Assembly (NCBI GenBank): GCA_964423615.1 | Contig: CAYRFQ010000022.1 | Span: 1-64,000 of the forward strand | DNA length: 64,000 nucleotides | DNA from: CAYRFQ01 sp964423615 | Lineage (GTDB): Bacteria > Planctomycetota > Planctomycetia > Gemmatales > Gemmataceae | Direction of reading: 5' to 3' | Part shown: positions 8,795-17,030 of the stretch, piece by piece | Numbering within the stretch: the stretch's first letter is position 1 | How the letters are laid out: each line of letters starts with the position of its first letter | Notes under the pieces: model-generated | What the model saw: the letters and a program-made list of their open reading frames with translations, nothing else | What the model was told of the DNA's origin: nothing | The model's database searches: none | Position numbers and translations under genes: made by a program

Positions 8795-9508
8795 CTAGAC
8801 CTTCAAACAGACCAACATTCGATCAAAAAAGGGGAACCTTCCACAACGTTCTATCGTGACACCAAACCCTTGGGATTGAAGGAGTTCTTTCCACTCAGAC
8901 ACACGACGATTCTGGTTGATGTTTCCTTGGGTCGATCCTGTCTGACGCCTTCTTCCTCGGGAGAACTTCGGAAGAAGCGAATGACAACGAACAGAGTTCA
9001 GAACGCGGATCAACAACACACCTCCGGGCAACAGCTGCTCATAGGCTTGAGCGAGGAACGATCGTTGGTCATGGGGTGGCAGCTGATGAAGGCCGAGCAT
9101 TACGATCCCAACAAACCGTCTTGCCTGTCGGGCCAGAGCGATAGTTGGGCTACCAACTTCGAATTCGACGTTGGGCATGCCCAAACAAGCATCACGAGCG
9201 ATTTGGATTCGGCGATCATCAGAGTCAATTCCGAGGACTCGACGTCGTGATGCTTGAGTGCCCAAAGTCATCGAGAGCAAACCATGCCCGCACCCAAGTT
9301 CGAGTACCACCCCGTTCGTCGGAACACGAGAGGCGATGGCTTCATAAGGGGTCAACCACCAACGGAGCTGAAGCGCAGTCCGAGTGCCGAGAGTGCAATT
9401 GGCATAGCGTCCCAACACAACCTTTCCTAGTTGCAGCTCAGGTCCCGCAGACATCGACCGCAGTCGAAGCTGCAACTGCTCCCGAAAGGTGACTATCCCC
9501 GTAGACAT
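8795..9508 (-). CDS. Class I SAM-dependent methyltransferase
   Basis: A 237-residue Rossmann-fold methyltransferase. Motif I is VVLELGCGHGLLSMTLG (about residues 67-83), followed by the acidic end of strand 2 (VLGIDSDDRRIQIAR), VEFEVGSP and the motif IV-like region IVMLGLHQLPP, then LLPGGVLLIRVL. The open frame extends to 9550, but the ATG at 9508 has AGGAG 6 bases upstream and is preferred. The N-terminal 60 residues are not diagnostic. The substrate is unknown. The weak motif IV fits small-molecule or lipid methyltransferases of Methyltransf_11/25 type. It appears monocistronic and ends at a palindromic repeat. Confidence 0.8.
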   Translation of the reverse strand: MSTGIVTFREQLQLRLRSMSAGPELQLGKVVLGRYANCTLGTRTALQLRWWLTPYEAIASRVPTNGVVLELGCGHGLLSMTLGTQASRRRVLGIDSDDRRIQIARDACLGMPNVEFEVGSPTIALARQARRFVGIVMLGLHQLPPHDQRSFLAQAYEQLLPGGVLLIRVLNSVRCHSLLPKFSRGRRRQTGSTQGNINQNRRVSEWKELLQSQGFGVTIERCGRFPFFDRMLVCLKV

Positions 9509-9933
9509 TCGTTCGCTCCTGTGTGTGAGAAAAGGGAAGCATGCCACCATCCCAAACGACGCAACCTTAGATACCTACGGAAGACCGAGGGCCGAGAAAA
9601 GTGCGACCGGCTTGTCCTGGGACGATGCAGTGAACTGAGAGTTATTCCCTGACAAAATTGGTAGCCCACGATACACCCGAAAGAAATTTTGCCAAGGCCA
9701 AAGTGAAAGAATGACTGGTTCCGGATTATGGAACACGAAAAGCTGGACGAATGTTGTTTCCACCAACTCGGATCCCAGCCGGGTTCCTCTTCCTTGGGTT
9801 CCTCGCGGGCGTTTGTTGGAGTTGCACTGGAAGTTGGAATAATTGGCTCTTCCACGACAGGTATTCGTCGTTTATTGGTCGAAGACCCAAAAAACACACC
9901 CGTCAACAATCCCAAAAAATCATAATCATACAC
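9509..9933. other. Region upstream of the methyltransferase, no firm gene
   Basis: A minus-strand open frame from GTG 9933 runs through here and overlaps the methyltransferase start. Its first 60 residues (MYDYDFLGLLTG, then a Pro/Glu-rich stretch) look protein-like, but the rest does not and there is no ribosome site. I treat it as probably non-coding. Confidence 0.4.
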
Positions 9934-9968
9934 ACTCCCCAGCGCAGCCCGACAGCAGCCTGGGGAGT
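9934..9968 (-). terminator. Stem-loop after the propeller gene
   Basis: ACTCCCCAG (9934-9942) pairs with CTGGGGAGT (9960-9968). It lies 77 bases past the stop of the 10045-11682 gene on its own strand. A T-rich stretch follows about 15 bases later on that strand. Confidence 0.55.
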
Positions 9969-10044
9969 TTGCTCACTCTCGACTTCGATGTGTCGGCAAC
10001 GAGAGTTGAAAGTCTGTTTTTTCCGCAAACTCTCAACCTTCGAC

Positions 10045-11682
10045 TTACTCCGGAAGCCGATTCAACGTGTAATAGCCCACCGGATGCAAGACCGGCACCC
10101 CACCGGACGATCGGACCCCACCGAACCGAAGTTCATGGACATATCCGATAGGCATCTCCGGGATGGTGAGCCGGACGGAGTTGTTATCCTCATCCACCGT
10201 CACCTTGGTGATTTTAAGAGCCTTGGTATCCCTGGGCTTACAACCGTAACTGCTATGCAAGTTATATGTCCAACAACGCAGGCTGTAGGAGTTGAGTTGC
10301 CCGGCGGTCTTGGGATCGATACCTTTGGTGAACGTAACTTCGAAACCATCGCGTTTCGCCCGCATTTCCTTGACTTCGAAGGGCACCTTGCCGGTCCACA
10401 CAAGACGTTCGAGTCCGTACTGGGCACGACCTCGCGAACCCCACCCTCGGGCGGTCTCGCCGCAGAACATCGAACCATCTTTGCCCCAACACATCCGCAT
10501 CACGCCGCACTGGAAACCTTCCCGAAACGGGAAACAAGCTCCCTGGTATTCACCGCCAATTTTTTCAAGAAAACAGCGTACGACGATCGAGTTCGCTTGG
10601 TCGCCGACGAAGATTTGGTTCTCGAAGGGTCCAAACTTCCCCTTTGTGGAATTCCAAAGGACGTCACTGTGCGACCGGCCCATTTGAGGATACGGGAACC
10701 AAACCGCGGGCAGCTGGAGGTTAGCGATCTTCTTGGCCGCTTCGGCCATCGGCAATCCGTTGGGAATGTTTTCGGGCTTCTTGACGTTCGCCAAGGGATG
10801 TCCGCACGTAGCCAACCCCGTCGGGTTCCCGTGATAGGTGCCTTCCTTGAGATGGGCGAGCTTGCACACCGCCACCCAATCCCCCTGATTGTCGGTGTAG
10901 AACATGTCACCGAGGTGGTTCGCTCCCAAACCTGCCGGAGAACGAAGGCCGGTACAAACCGGGTGCATTTTCCCCTTCTTGTCAATGCGAACGCACCAAC
11001 CACGCCACAGAGCTTTTCCTTCGGGTTCCCCACCGAACGGACGGTTCAGTGTCACCCAAAGATCACCCTTCGGACCGACCTTGGGACCGAACGCATACTC
11101 GTGGTAGCTCCCGCTGATCTGCCAGCCGTTGCTGAACGTTTCTACTTCGTCGATCAGATCGTCCTTGTTGGTATCCTTGACACGCGTCAATTCGCTTCGT
11201 TGTGCCATGTAAATGCCATCGGGCTGGACGAGCATTCCGAGGGGTTCGTGGAGACCAAAGAGCATTCGCTTGTAACTGACGACGTTTTTGTTGTCCTTTT
11301 GAGTCTCGGCGTTCGTTTCGAGCACCGGATTGCTTGCGTACGGATTCTGAACAAGCCAAACCTCACCGCGTCGTGTGCAGACTGCAAGTTTCGTCTTAGC
11401 TTCGTCGAGCCAATCCAGACCACCCACTTCGAGCACGACACTTTTGGGTAGAGGGAAAGTGACCAACTTGTAGTAGTCGGCTTCCGTCGGCAGCCTTTTT
11501 CCTTGTGCCCAAACAGGGGACAAGGAACAGGGAACAGGGAACAGGGAACAGGGAACAGGGAACAGAACAAAGGACACGGCGACCGCGAACAAGAGAAGAT
11601 GCCGGCAACACTCCTTCCCTTGCTTTCGAGTTCGGCTCTGCTCTGGTCTTCGTTCTCTGTTCCCTCGACTGTGGCTTACCAT
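10045..11682 (-). CDS. Sorbosone-dehydrogenase-like beta-propeller protein
   Basis: A 545-residue exported protein resembling the six-bladed propeller part of planctomycete membrane-bound dehydrogenases (L-sorbosone dehydrogenase/PQQ-dependent type). Recognisable segments are EPLGMLVQPDGIYMAQRSEL, the calcium-loop-like KDTNKDDLIDE, GPKGDLWVTLN, and CTGLRSPAGLGANHLGDMFY followed by DNQGD. The N-terminal 60 residues are a long basic region, then a hydrophobic stretch ending near VWAQG. This leader includes FPVPCSL repeats encoded by a 7-bp tandem DNA repeat. The ATG overlaps the stop of the cytochrome gene by 7 bp, so the two are translationally coupled. There is no CxxCH motif here: the haem part is on the neighbour. 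Probably a periplasmic redox partner pair; the substrate is unknown. Confidence 0.75.
   Translation of the reverse strand: MVSHSRGNRERRPEQSRTRKQGKECCRHLLLFAVAVSFVLFPVPCSLFPVPCSLSPVWAQGKRLPTEADYYKLVTFPLPKSVVLEVGGLDWLDEAKTKLAVCTRRGEVWLVQNPYASNPVLETNAETQKDNKNVVSYKRMLFGLHEPLGMLVQPDGIYMAQRSELTRVKDTNKDDLIDEVETFSNGWQISGSYHEYAFGPKVGPKGDLWVTLNRPFGGEPEGKALWRGWCVRIDKKGKMHPVCTGLRSPAGLGANHLGDMFYTDNQGDWVAVCKLAHLKEGTYHGNPTGLATCGHPLANVKKPENIPNGLPMAEAAKKIANLQLPAVWFPYPQMGRSHSDVLWNSTKGKFGPFENQIFVGDQANSIVVRCFLEKIGGEYQGACFPFREGFQCGVMRMCWGKDGSMFCGETARGWGSRGRAQYGLERLVWTGKVPFEVKEMRAKRDGFEVTFTKGIDPKTAGQLNSYSLRCWTYNLHSSYGCKPRDTKALKITKVTVDEDNNSVRLTIPEMPIGYVHELRFGGVRSSGGVPVLHPVGYYTLNRLPE
11509..11670 (-). repeat. Heptad element with six GGAACAG units
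   Basis: Six perfect tandem copies of the 7-mer GGAACAG occupy 11524-11565, with a decayed copy before them. On the gene's strand they follow a purine-rich 7-bp-periodic stretch (11600-11670). The repeat lies inside the leader-peptide codons of the propeller gene. Because 7 is not a multiple of 3, a change in copy number shifts the frame. Confidence 0.85.
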
Positions 11683-14621
11683 AAGACTTCGACCTCCAGC
11701 TTGGTGGGGCGTTCGTTATTGAGTTTGATGGGGACTAGGAGTTCCTTACCCCCTTCGCTGTTGCGGATGATTGGAGTGGTCGTGGAACCAATTCGAAACT
11801 TCGCGCCGCTGTCTGTCTGATAATACTCGCCGTTCTTGGTAATCCTCGGAGCCGTTGCGGCTCGGAAATAGAGTTTGCTCACGCCTTTGTCGCTTTGGAG
11901 CTCGAATGTGCGTTTGAGGTAGTTGCCCTTTAGGGAATAACCGGACCGAGGCAACTCCTCAATTTCGACTCCTTCGAAAGTGTACCGGAACGTCGGGTAC
12001 CGGTCCTTGCCCAGACAATACCCGCGGAAATGCCAACCTTTCGGGTTGTTCTTTCGTTTCTCGTCAATCGAAGGCCACGGGGATGCCTTGTTCTCCAGCT
12101 TCGCAAACTGGGGACCATCAGGAAACGTGAGAATGTCCTCGCCGAGCAACTTGGCATACTGTCCGGCGCGTCCCGACCAGGCCGGGCGAGCATCCAGGAA
12201 ACCACCCGTCCAGGCTTTTGCGAGACGAATCCGCAGAGCATCGAAAACGATGTGAGTTCGTTGGGGATACCCAACAGCGATGGCGTGGGCGCCGACGCCT
12301 TGGATGAACGTCCGGAACACGATGGGCTCGCTAACCGGAGTTAAGATGTACTCGTCCGTCGGGGCAAGACCTGCCGGGATCCCGCCCTTTGTCCCAACAG
12401 ACAAATAAGCCCAGATGGCGTTGATCTGCATATCCGCATCCCCATCGAGAACGTCGGGGAACTGACTTATGCCGTTCGGCCACATGGTCGGCATCTTCGT
12501 CCCAGGTCGCAGCTTCTGAGGATCGAGCATCCAAGCGTGGTACCATCCTGGTTGCAATCGCCCTGGAACTCGAAGGAGGTCCAGGCCTTCGACACCCTCC
12601 GCCTTGAGCGGTCCCCACGAGTGACAAGCGATGCAAGACATTCCCTTCTTTATCCCGACGAATCTTCGGCCAACGCCAACGAGCTTGGAGTTAAAAACGT
12701 ATTTTCTCGGCTTAATCTCCACCCGTTTCTTGGCCGGTTTTCCTCCGACAGGTCGTCGCAACAACTCCGAGTCGGCCTTCTTGAACAATTCAGGCAGATG
12801 TCCGATGTTGTCCTTGCCGAACAGAGGCATCCGAGTCGACATGTAGTAACGGACGCGTGGTCCACCATACATGTACTCAGCAAATCCGGCGTCAGTGAGT
12901 TTGGCACCTACCAGATCCAAACCGGGAGGCATGCGGCCCTCTTCCCCGAGGTCGGCCTTACCGATGTTCGTGAAATACGGTTCGCGACTGTCGTCCGGTC
13001 CACCAAGTTCGCCTCGACGATGGCACGAGTAACAGTTAAACGTGGTCATCGTTCGGTGAACTTTTTGGACGACGGTCAGCGGCTTGAGTTCTCCCTGGAG
13101 GTTCACAACGGCCTTTTTGATGGCCCCGCGTTGGGCAGCATTGAACGCGTAGAGAGGCCTACCTTTCGCGACTTGTCGACTGAGACATCCCCCTTCAGCA
13201 CCCACATTGAGTTTCGCCAGCGGAGTATACAAGTTCGTCTTGGCCAACTCAGCAGCTTTGTTGTCCGCCTGGTGACACGAGGCACACCCAAGACTCGCAA
13301 AGAGTTTTCGCCCGGCTTTGGCCTTGGTCGGATCGACACGAAAGTCAAAACGTCCTTTCGGGATCATCGCGTAAGCTCCCGACTGCAACAAGCCGGGAGG
13401 GATGGCTCCGCGTCGTCCGTCCGGTGGTTGCCAGTCAACATTCAGTTCGTAGCCACCTCCGCCTTGAGTAAATCCTAACTCGATGGGAACGCTTCCTTTC
13501 TCCAGCCGAATCATGCCGCTTTCTTCTTTCGGAGAGTGAACGCCATCGTTATCGACAACGACTTTATTTCCGATCCGAAGGACAGACCCATCGTCGGACT
13601 TCACCCAAAAGCGATAGTCACCAGCCTTGGGCACCGTCAGAAAACCTTGAAAACGGACCGCAAACATCACGCGGGGAAACTTCCCGAATTTTTTCAGCTT
13701 GATCTTTCGCGGAGCAAACGATTTCACCTTTCCGCTTTGGATCGGCTTGAGTTTGTCGAAGTTCGGAACCCGGTTGAAGTATCCGGGGTAGTATGCGTAC
13801 TCCAAACCGACACCGAGCCCTCGCTTGCGTTTGTCGAGTTGGTCGCGGAGGAGATATGCGGCAATCGCTCGAGCTTCTCCGACCTTCAACCGCATGGCAG
13901 GCATCCGCCCGGAAGGTCGAGCGTGCAATGGATCGAGCAGAAACTGTTCTAATTGGGCCATCGTGGTTTTCATGGCCAGGTTACCCAGAGATACCGACTT
14001 CGTCTCCCGAATGCCTTTTCGTTTGGGGCGTTTGACGCCCGGCGGAAGATTCAGTTTTCTTTCGGGAACCTTGGTCATCGGTTGATGGCAAGCAACACAG
14101 CCGACCTTGTGGAACAGGGCTTTCCCTTGGTCGATCTGGTACTCGCTCGCTCCCCCATTACTCTGATCGCAAGGACCACCCAGCGACGAGAGATAATGTG
14201 CCAACAGATCGACAATCTTTTCGTGTTCCGCATCCGAGTGAGCGTGGAGCACATGAGGCATTAGGGTCCCGGGTTTCATGACGTGCGGATCGGCAAGGTA
14301 AGCCTGGAGATATTGCGGCGTTATGCGGCGGCCGACTTCCTGCAAGTTGGGAGACTTGCGTGGGAGCATTCGAGCCGTAATGGCATCATCGGCTTTGTGG
14401 CACGCAACACAATTCAACTCGTTGACAAGGAGTTCGCCATCGCGGATGTCCCACCCAGCCACAAGGCCCATCTTCTGTTGGGCGTTTGTGCCCATTGGAC
14501 AACAGCAAAGCAAAAGCACGACAAGGGAGAAGGCAGAAGTAGGAAGGCGGGAGGTAGAGTGTTTTCTACCTTCTGCCTTCCTACTTCTGCCGTTAAAACA
14601 GCTTCCGTATCGATTCGGCAT
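11676..14621 (-). CDS. PA14-domain multi-haem c-type cytochrome protein
   Basis: A 981-residue exported protein with five CxxCH haem-attachment motifs: CVACH at about 71 and 175, CASCH at 446, CYSCH at 530 and CIACH at 663. Between the second and third lies a PA14-like domain (about 275-415; FLTVPKAGDYRFWVKSDDGS, then VVVDNDG). Cytochrome-c sixth-ligand Met candidates include GTLMPH and GRMPAM. A hydrophobic leader (SLVVLLLCCC, about residues 32-41) follows a basic region encoded by a 27-bp hairpin element. The first gene of a coupled pair with the propeller protein. PA14 domains bind carbohydrate, so oxidation of a sugar or polysaccharide outside the cytoplasm is a reasonable inference. The start is uncertain because no ribosome site precedes the ATG. 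Confidence 0.85.
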   Translation of the reverse strand: MPNRYGSCFNGRSRKAEGRKHSTSRLPTSAFSLVVLLLCCCPMGTNAQQKMGLVAGWDIRDGELLVNELNCVACHKADDAITARMLPRKSPNLQEVGRRITPQYLQAYLADPHVMKPGTLMPHVLHAHSDAEHEKIVDLLAHYLSSLGGPCDQSNGGASEYQIDQGKALFHKVGCVACHQPMTKVPERKLNLPPGVKRPKRKGIRETKSVSLGNLAMKTTMAQLEQFLLDPLHARPSGRMPAMRLKVGEARAIAAYLLRDQLDKRKRGLGVGLEYAYYPGYFNRVPNFDKLKPIQSGKVKSFAPRKIKLKKFGKFPRVMFAVRFQGFLTVPKAGDYRFWVKSDDGSVLRIGNKVVVDNDGVHSPKEESGMIRLEKGSVPIELGFTQGGGGYELNVDWQPPDGRRGAIPPGLLQSGAYAMIPKGRFDFRVDPTKAKAGRKLFASLGCASCHQADNKAAELAKTNLYTPLAKLNVGAEGGCLSRQVAKGRPLYAFNAAQRGAIKKAVVNLQGELKPLTVVQKVHRTMTTFNCYSCHRRGELGGPDDSREPYFTNIGKADLGEEGRMPPGLDLVGAKLTDAGFAEYMYGGPRVRYYMSTRMPLFGKDNIGHLPELFKKADSELLRRPVGGKPAKKRVEIKPRKYVFNSKLVGVGRRFVGIKKGMSCIACHSWGPLKAEGVEGLDLLRVPGRLQPGWYHAWMLDPQKLRPGTKMPTMWPNGISQFPDVLDGDADMQINAIWAYLSVGTKGGIPAGLAPTDEYILTPVSEPIVFRTFIQGVGAHAIAVGYPQRTHIVFDALRIRLAKAWTGGFLDARPAWSGRAGQYAKLLGEDILTFPDGPQFAKLENKASPWPSIDEKRKNNPKGWHFRGYCLGKDRYPTFRYTFEGVEIEELPRSGYSLKGNYLKRTFELQSDKGVSKLYFRAATAPRITKNGEYYQTDSGAKFRIGSTTTPIIRNSEGGKELLVPIKLNNERPTKLEVEVLW
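14523..14591. repeat. Heptad hairpin inside the cytochrome leader
   Basis: A purine run in 7-base steps (AAGGGAG, AAGGCAG, AAGTAGG, AAGGCGG, GAGGTAG) followed by its pyrimidine complement. The arms 14532-14558 and 14565-14591 match at 25 of 27 positions around a 6-base loop. It codes for codons roughly 11-30 of the cytochrome protein. Confidence 0.85.
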
Positions 14622-15047
14622 AGGAGGAATTCCCGTACAGGTGTGTACCCGACCGCTTGTTTGGTCAGGTCACGGAACATGGTGGGTTCAAATCGTCGAG
14701 GTCCGTTGGTTTCTTTTCCAATACCGAGGAAAAAGGTGATGCAAGTCGGCGTTCGCTCAAGGCAAATGGATAAATCGAATTGTCACGCCTGGGAGATGGG
14801 GCGGGAAAGTTGTCGTTCACTCAGTAACAGGCGACTTTCTTCCTGAACCTTGTCGAACACGACTCCTGTTTATCCGTCAGCTTCACGCTTCGTGACCGTG
14901 ACAATACCGACAGCCATCCCTTCGCCCAAGTTTTACTTGCCGACGATGCAATTCGAGCAGAAATTGAAACATAGGGGACCAAGATAGAACTGAGAACTTA
15001 CGCGATATCCGATAAGAAATCAATTGCGTGTTCCTCTCAGGGCGTTC
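14622..15047. other. Divergent intergenic region
   Basis: This lies between the divergent cytochrome and lpxA genes. No gene or clear promoter was identified; open frames here have no family features. Confidence 0.5.
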
Positions 15048-15180
15048 CTCAGGATTTTGGAATTTGGATTTGCCAGGAAATCATAGCTCCACGCGGCTCG
15101 CGTGTACTTGGTGCAGTCCAGAAAAAGTACGCGCGGGCCGCCTCAACCTACGACGAATATATAATTCCAAAATCCGGAGA
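15048..15180. repeat. 133-bp imperfect palindromic element
   Basis: Ends: GGATTTTGGAATT (15052-15064) and its perfect complement AATTCCAAAATCC (15163-15175); adding the flanking CTC/GAG gives 16 of 17. Inside it, a GCGGCTCGCGTGTACTT-like arm (near 15092-15108) pairs at 15 of 17 with the arm ending GCGGGCCGC (near 15141). The whole can fold as one long cruciform or hairpin. No reading frame is apparent. Confidence 0.7.
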
Positions 15181-15246
15181 AACACGCTCCTGTAAAAATG
15201 CCCTGGCCTCCAATTGGGCGATTCGGTATAGATGGGTTGATCATTT

Positions 15247-15313
15247 AAGGATGAAGGCAGAAGGATGAATACAAGAAAAATCCATCCTTCCACCTTCCAC
15301 CTTCCACCCTACC
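15247..15313. repeat. Heptad element upstream of lpxA
   Basis: AAGGATG, AAGGCAG and AAGGATG (15247-15267), then an A-rich spacer, then three CCTTCCA units (15286-15306) and CCCTACC. It lies just before the lpxA ribosome site and argues against a start further upstream. Confidence 0.85.
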
Positions 15314-15330
15314 CGAAGACAGGTGTCGCC

Positions 15331-16137
15331 ATGCCTGACCCGAAATCCACAAACGTCCACCCGACGGCAGTGATTTCTCCAGAAGCTGAACTCGGGGAGG
15401 GCGTGACGGTTGGCCCCTTCGCCGTCATCGAAGGACCGGTTACGATCGGGCCAGAATGTGTCATCAAAGCCCACGCCCATCTTTATGGCAAGGTGACGAT
15501 GGGACGCGGAAACGTTGTGTTTTCTGGAGCCGTCATCGGCGAACAGCCTCAGCACTTGCGTTACGGGGGAGAACCCACGTCGGTCGAAATTGGCGACAAC
15601 AACATCTTTCGCGAGAACGTCACGATTCACCGAGGAACGTCCCATTCGTGGCTCACCAAGATCGGTCACCACAATTTTTTCATGGCCGGTTCGCATGTTG
15701 CTCACGATTGCCAAATCGGTAACGATTGCATCCTGGCCAACAATGCTCTGGTGGGTGGGCACTGCGTTCTCGCGGACAACGTGTTTCTTTCAGGGAACTC
15801 CGCGCTACACCAATGGGTGCGTGTCGGACGATTGGCCTTTTTGAGTGGGTGTTCGGCGTCCACGAAGGACATTCCTCCCTTTTTTGTGCAACAAGGAATT
15901 GATAACGTAGTCGGGGTGAATTTGATCGGTATGAAGCGGGCTGGCCTCCAAGGTGACCAAATCGATGGGGTGAAAGCCGCCTTCCGGTATCTTTGTCGAA
16001 CACAGCTTACGCTGCCTGCGGCCATCTTGCGTATCGAAACGGAGCTGAGCCACATCGATACCGTCCAAGAAATGTTGGCCTTCCTCCACGATTGCCCCAA
16101 AGGCATCAACCCGATGCGATCCCGCCGGGCTGCCTAG
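15331..16137 (+). CDS. lpxA: UDP-N-acetylglucosamine acyltransferase LpxA
   Basis: A 268-residue left-handed beta-helix acyltransferase that transfers a 3-hydroxyacyl chain from ACP to UDP-GlcNAc, the first step of lipid A synthesis, in the cytoplasm. Hexapeptide repeats run from about residue 8 to 190. The catalytic His falls at residue 125 in HVAHDCQIGN, the same number as E. coli His125, and GEQPQHLRY near 70-79 matches the family's substrate region. The length is close to the 262 of E. coli. An in-frame ATG at 15265 lies before the heptad repeat; the ATG at 15331 with AGGTG upstream fits the family start. The other lipid A genes are not in the window. Its presence supports a lipopolysaccharide-bearing outer membrane. 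Confidence 0.93.
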   Translation: MPDPKSTNVHPTAVISPEAELGEGVTVGPFAVIEGPVTIGPECVIKAHAHLYGKVTMGRGNVVFSGAVIGEQPQHLRYGGEPTSVEIGDNNIFRENVTIHRGTSHSWLTKIGHHNFFMAGSHVAHDCQIGNDCILANNALVGGHCVLADNVFLSGNSALHQWVRVGRLAFLSGCSASTKDIPPFFVQQGIDNVVGVNLIGMKRAGLQGDQIDGVKAAFRYLCRTQLTLPAAILRIETELSHIDTVQEMLAFLHDCPKGINPMRSRRAA

Positions 16138-16198
16138 ACTCCCCTGAATAGGTGACGGAAGCAACGCGCTGTTCCCTCACCTCAATTGAACGACATCC

Positions 16199-16960
16199 AT
16201 GACAGTCTCTCTCAAACTCCCATCGTTACCACCAACCAGGCTGAAAAACTGGGATTCCCGGTGGAAACTCATCGGCGTTGTGTTGGCAGCTTCAGTTTCC
16301 GCAACGCTTCAACACTTCGGTCCGGCTTTTCTCGCTCTGGCCCTGAGTCTCCTCCTGCTGGGCCTTGCCCGGATTTCCTGGCGGTGGTATCTCGTGCGTG
16401 TCTCGGTCCTTTGGCCAGTTTGGATCGGCCTTGTCTTGTTGCTCCCGTTCTTTGTTGATGAAGGTGGGCCAGCCTATGAACTCGGTTCGCTGCGTCTTTC
16501 TCTCGACGGGTTCCTCGTGGCCGGTCGTGTGAGCGCTTGCGCGACGGCGACGTTGACCGTCGTCCTGTTCCTGATCGTGACGACACCGATCCCCGTTTTG
16601 TTGCAAGCGGCCCACGCCCTTCGAATTCCCTCGATCCTCGTTCAACTTGTCTCTCTCACCTACCGCTACTTCTTCTTGCTCGCCGACGAAATCCAACGAT
16701 TGCGGATTGCCTTGCGCATCCGCGGTTATCGCAGCAAACCGAACGCGCATACGTACCGAACGGTTGGCTACGTGACCGGGCTCTTGTTAGTGCGTAGCGC
16801 CGAACGAGCCGAACGTGTGGGACAAGCCATGCGATGCCGTGGATACGGCAACCGATTTCCGGCAATCGTTGAGTTTCGCACGACCTGGCGAGACGTTCTG
16901 CTTTTTCTTGCAATAATGTCCGTATCAGGTGGCTTACTGATTTGGGATAGGCTGCTGTGA
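16199..16960 (+). CDS. cbiQ: ECF transporter T component, CbiQ-like
   Basis: A 253-residue integral membrane protein, the transmembrane (T) subunit of an energy-coupling-factor transporter, CbiQ/EcfT family. Hydrophobic segments lie at about 25-60, 67-85, 105-130 and near the C-terminus (VLLFLAIMSVSGGLLIW). The two family signature Arg-Gly motifs on the coupling helices are visible as ALRIRGY (about 177) and AMRCRGYG (about 214), which contact the ATPase. The ATPase gene follows after a 7-bp-periodic repeat. The substrate-binding S component (CbiM or similar) is not in the window, so cobalt/nickel is only the default guess. lpxA lies 61 bp upstream on the same strand. Confidence 0.85.
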   Translation: MTVSLKLPSLPPTRLKNWDSRWKLIGVVLAASVSATLQHFGPAFLALALSLLLLGLARISWRWYLVRVSVLWPVWIGLVLLLPFFVDEGGPAYELGSLRLSLDGFLVAGRVSACATATLTVVLFLIVTTPIPVLLQAAHALRIPSILVQLVSLTYRYFFLLADEIQRLRIALRIRGYRSKPNAHTYRTVGYVTGLLLVRSAERAERVGQAMRCRGYGNRFPAIVEFRTTWRDVLLFLAIMSVSGGLLIWDRLL

Positions 16961-17013
16961 AAGGCCGAAGGCGGAAACTTGCAACCTTCCTCCTTCTGCT
17001 TGGTTCCTTTCAC
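16957..17013. repeat. Heptad element between cbiQ and cbiO
   Basis: GTGAAAGG (16957-16964, overlapping the cbiQ stop) pairs perfectly with CCTTTCAC (17006-17013). Inside, a purine arm CCGAAGGCGGAA faces TTCCTCCTTCTG. It occupies nearly the whole gap between the two genes. Confidence 0.75.
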
Positions 17014-17030
17014 CTTTGGAAAGGGCGCTG

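Noticed and set aside
9493..9933. Minus-strand frame of 146 codons with a protein-like first part
   Set aside because: It starts with GTG directly after a terminator-like stem, has no ribosome site, and overlaps the methyltransferase start. Listed only as an intergenic note.
9751..11451. Plus-strand open frame of 566 codons
   Set aside because: It is the shadow of the propeller gene on the other strand. The minus-strand protein has recognisable motifs and is coupled to the cytochrome gene.
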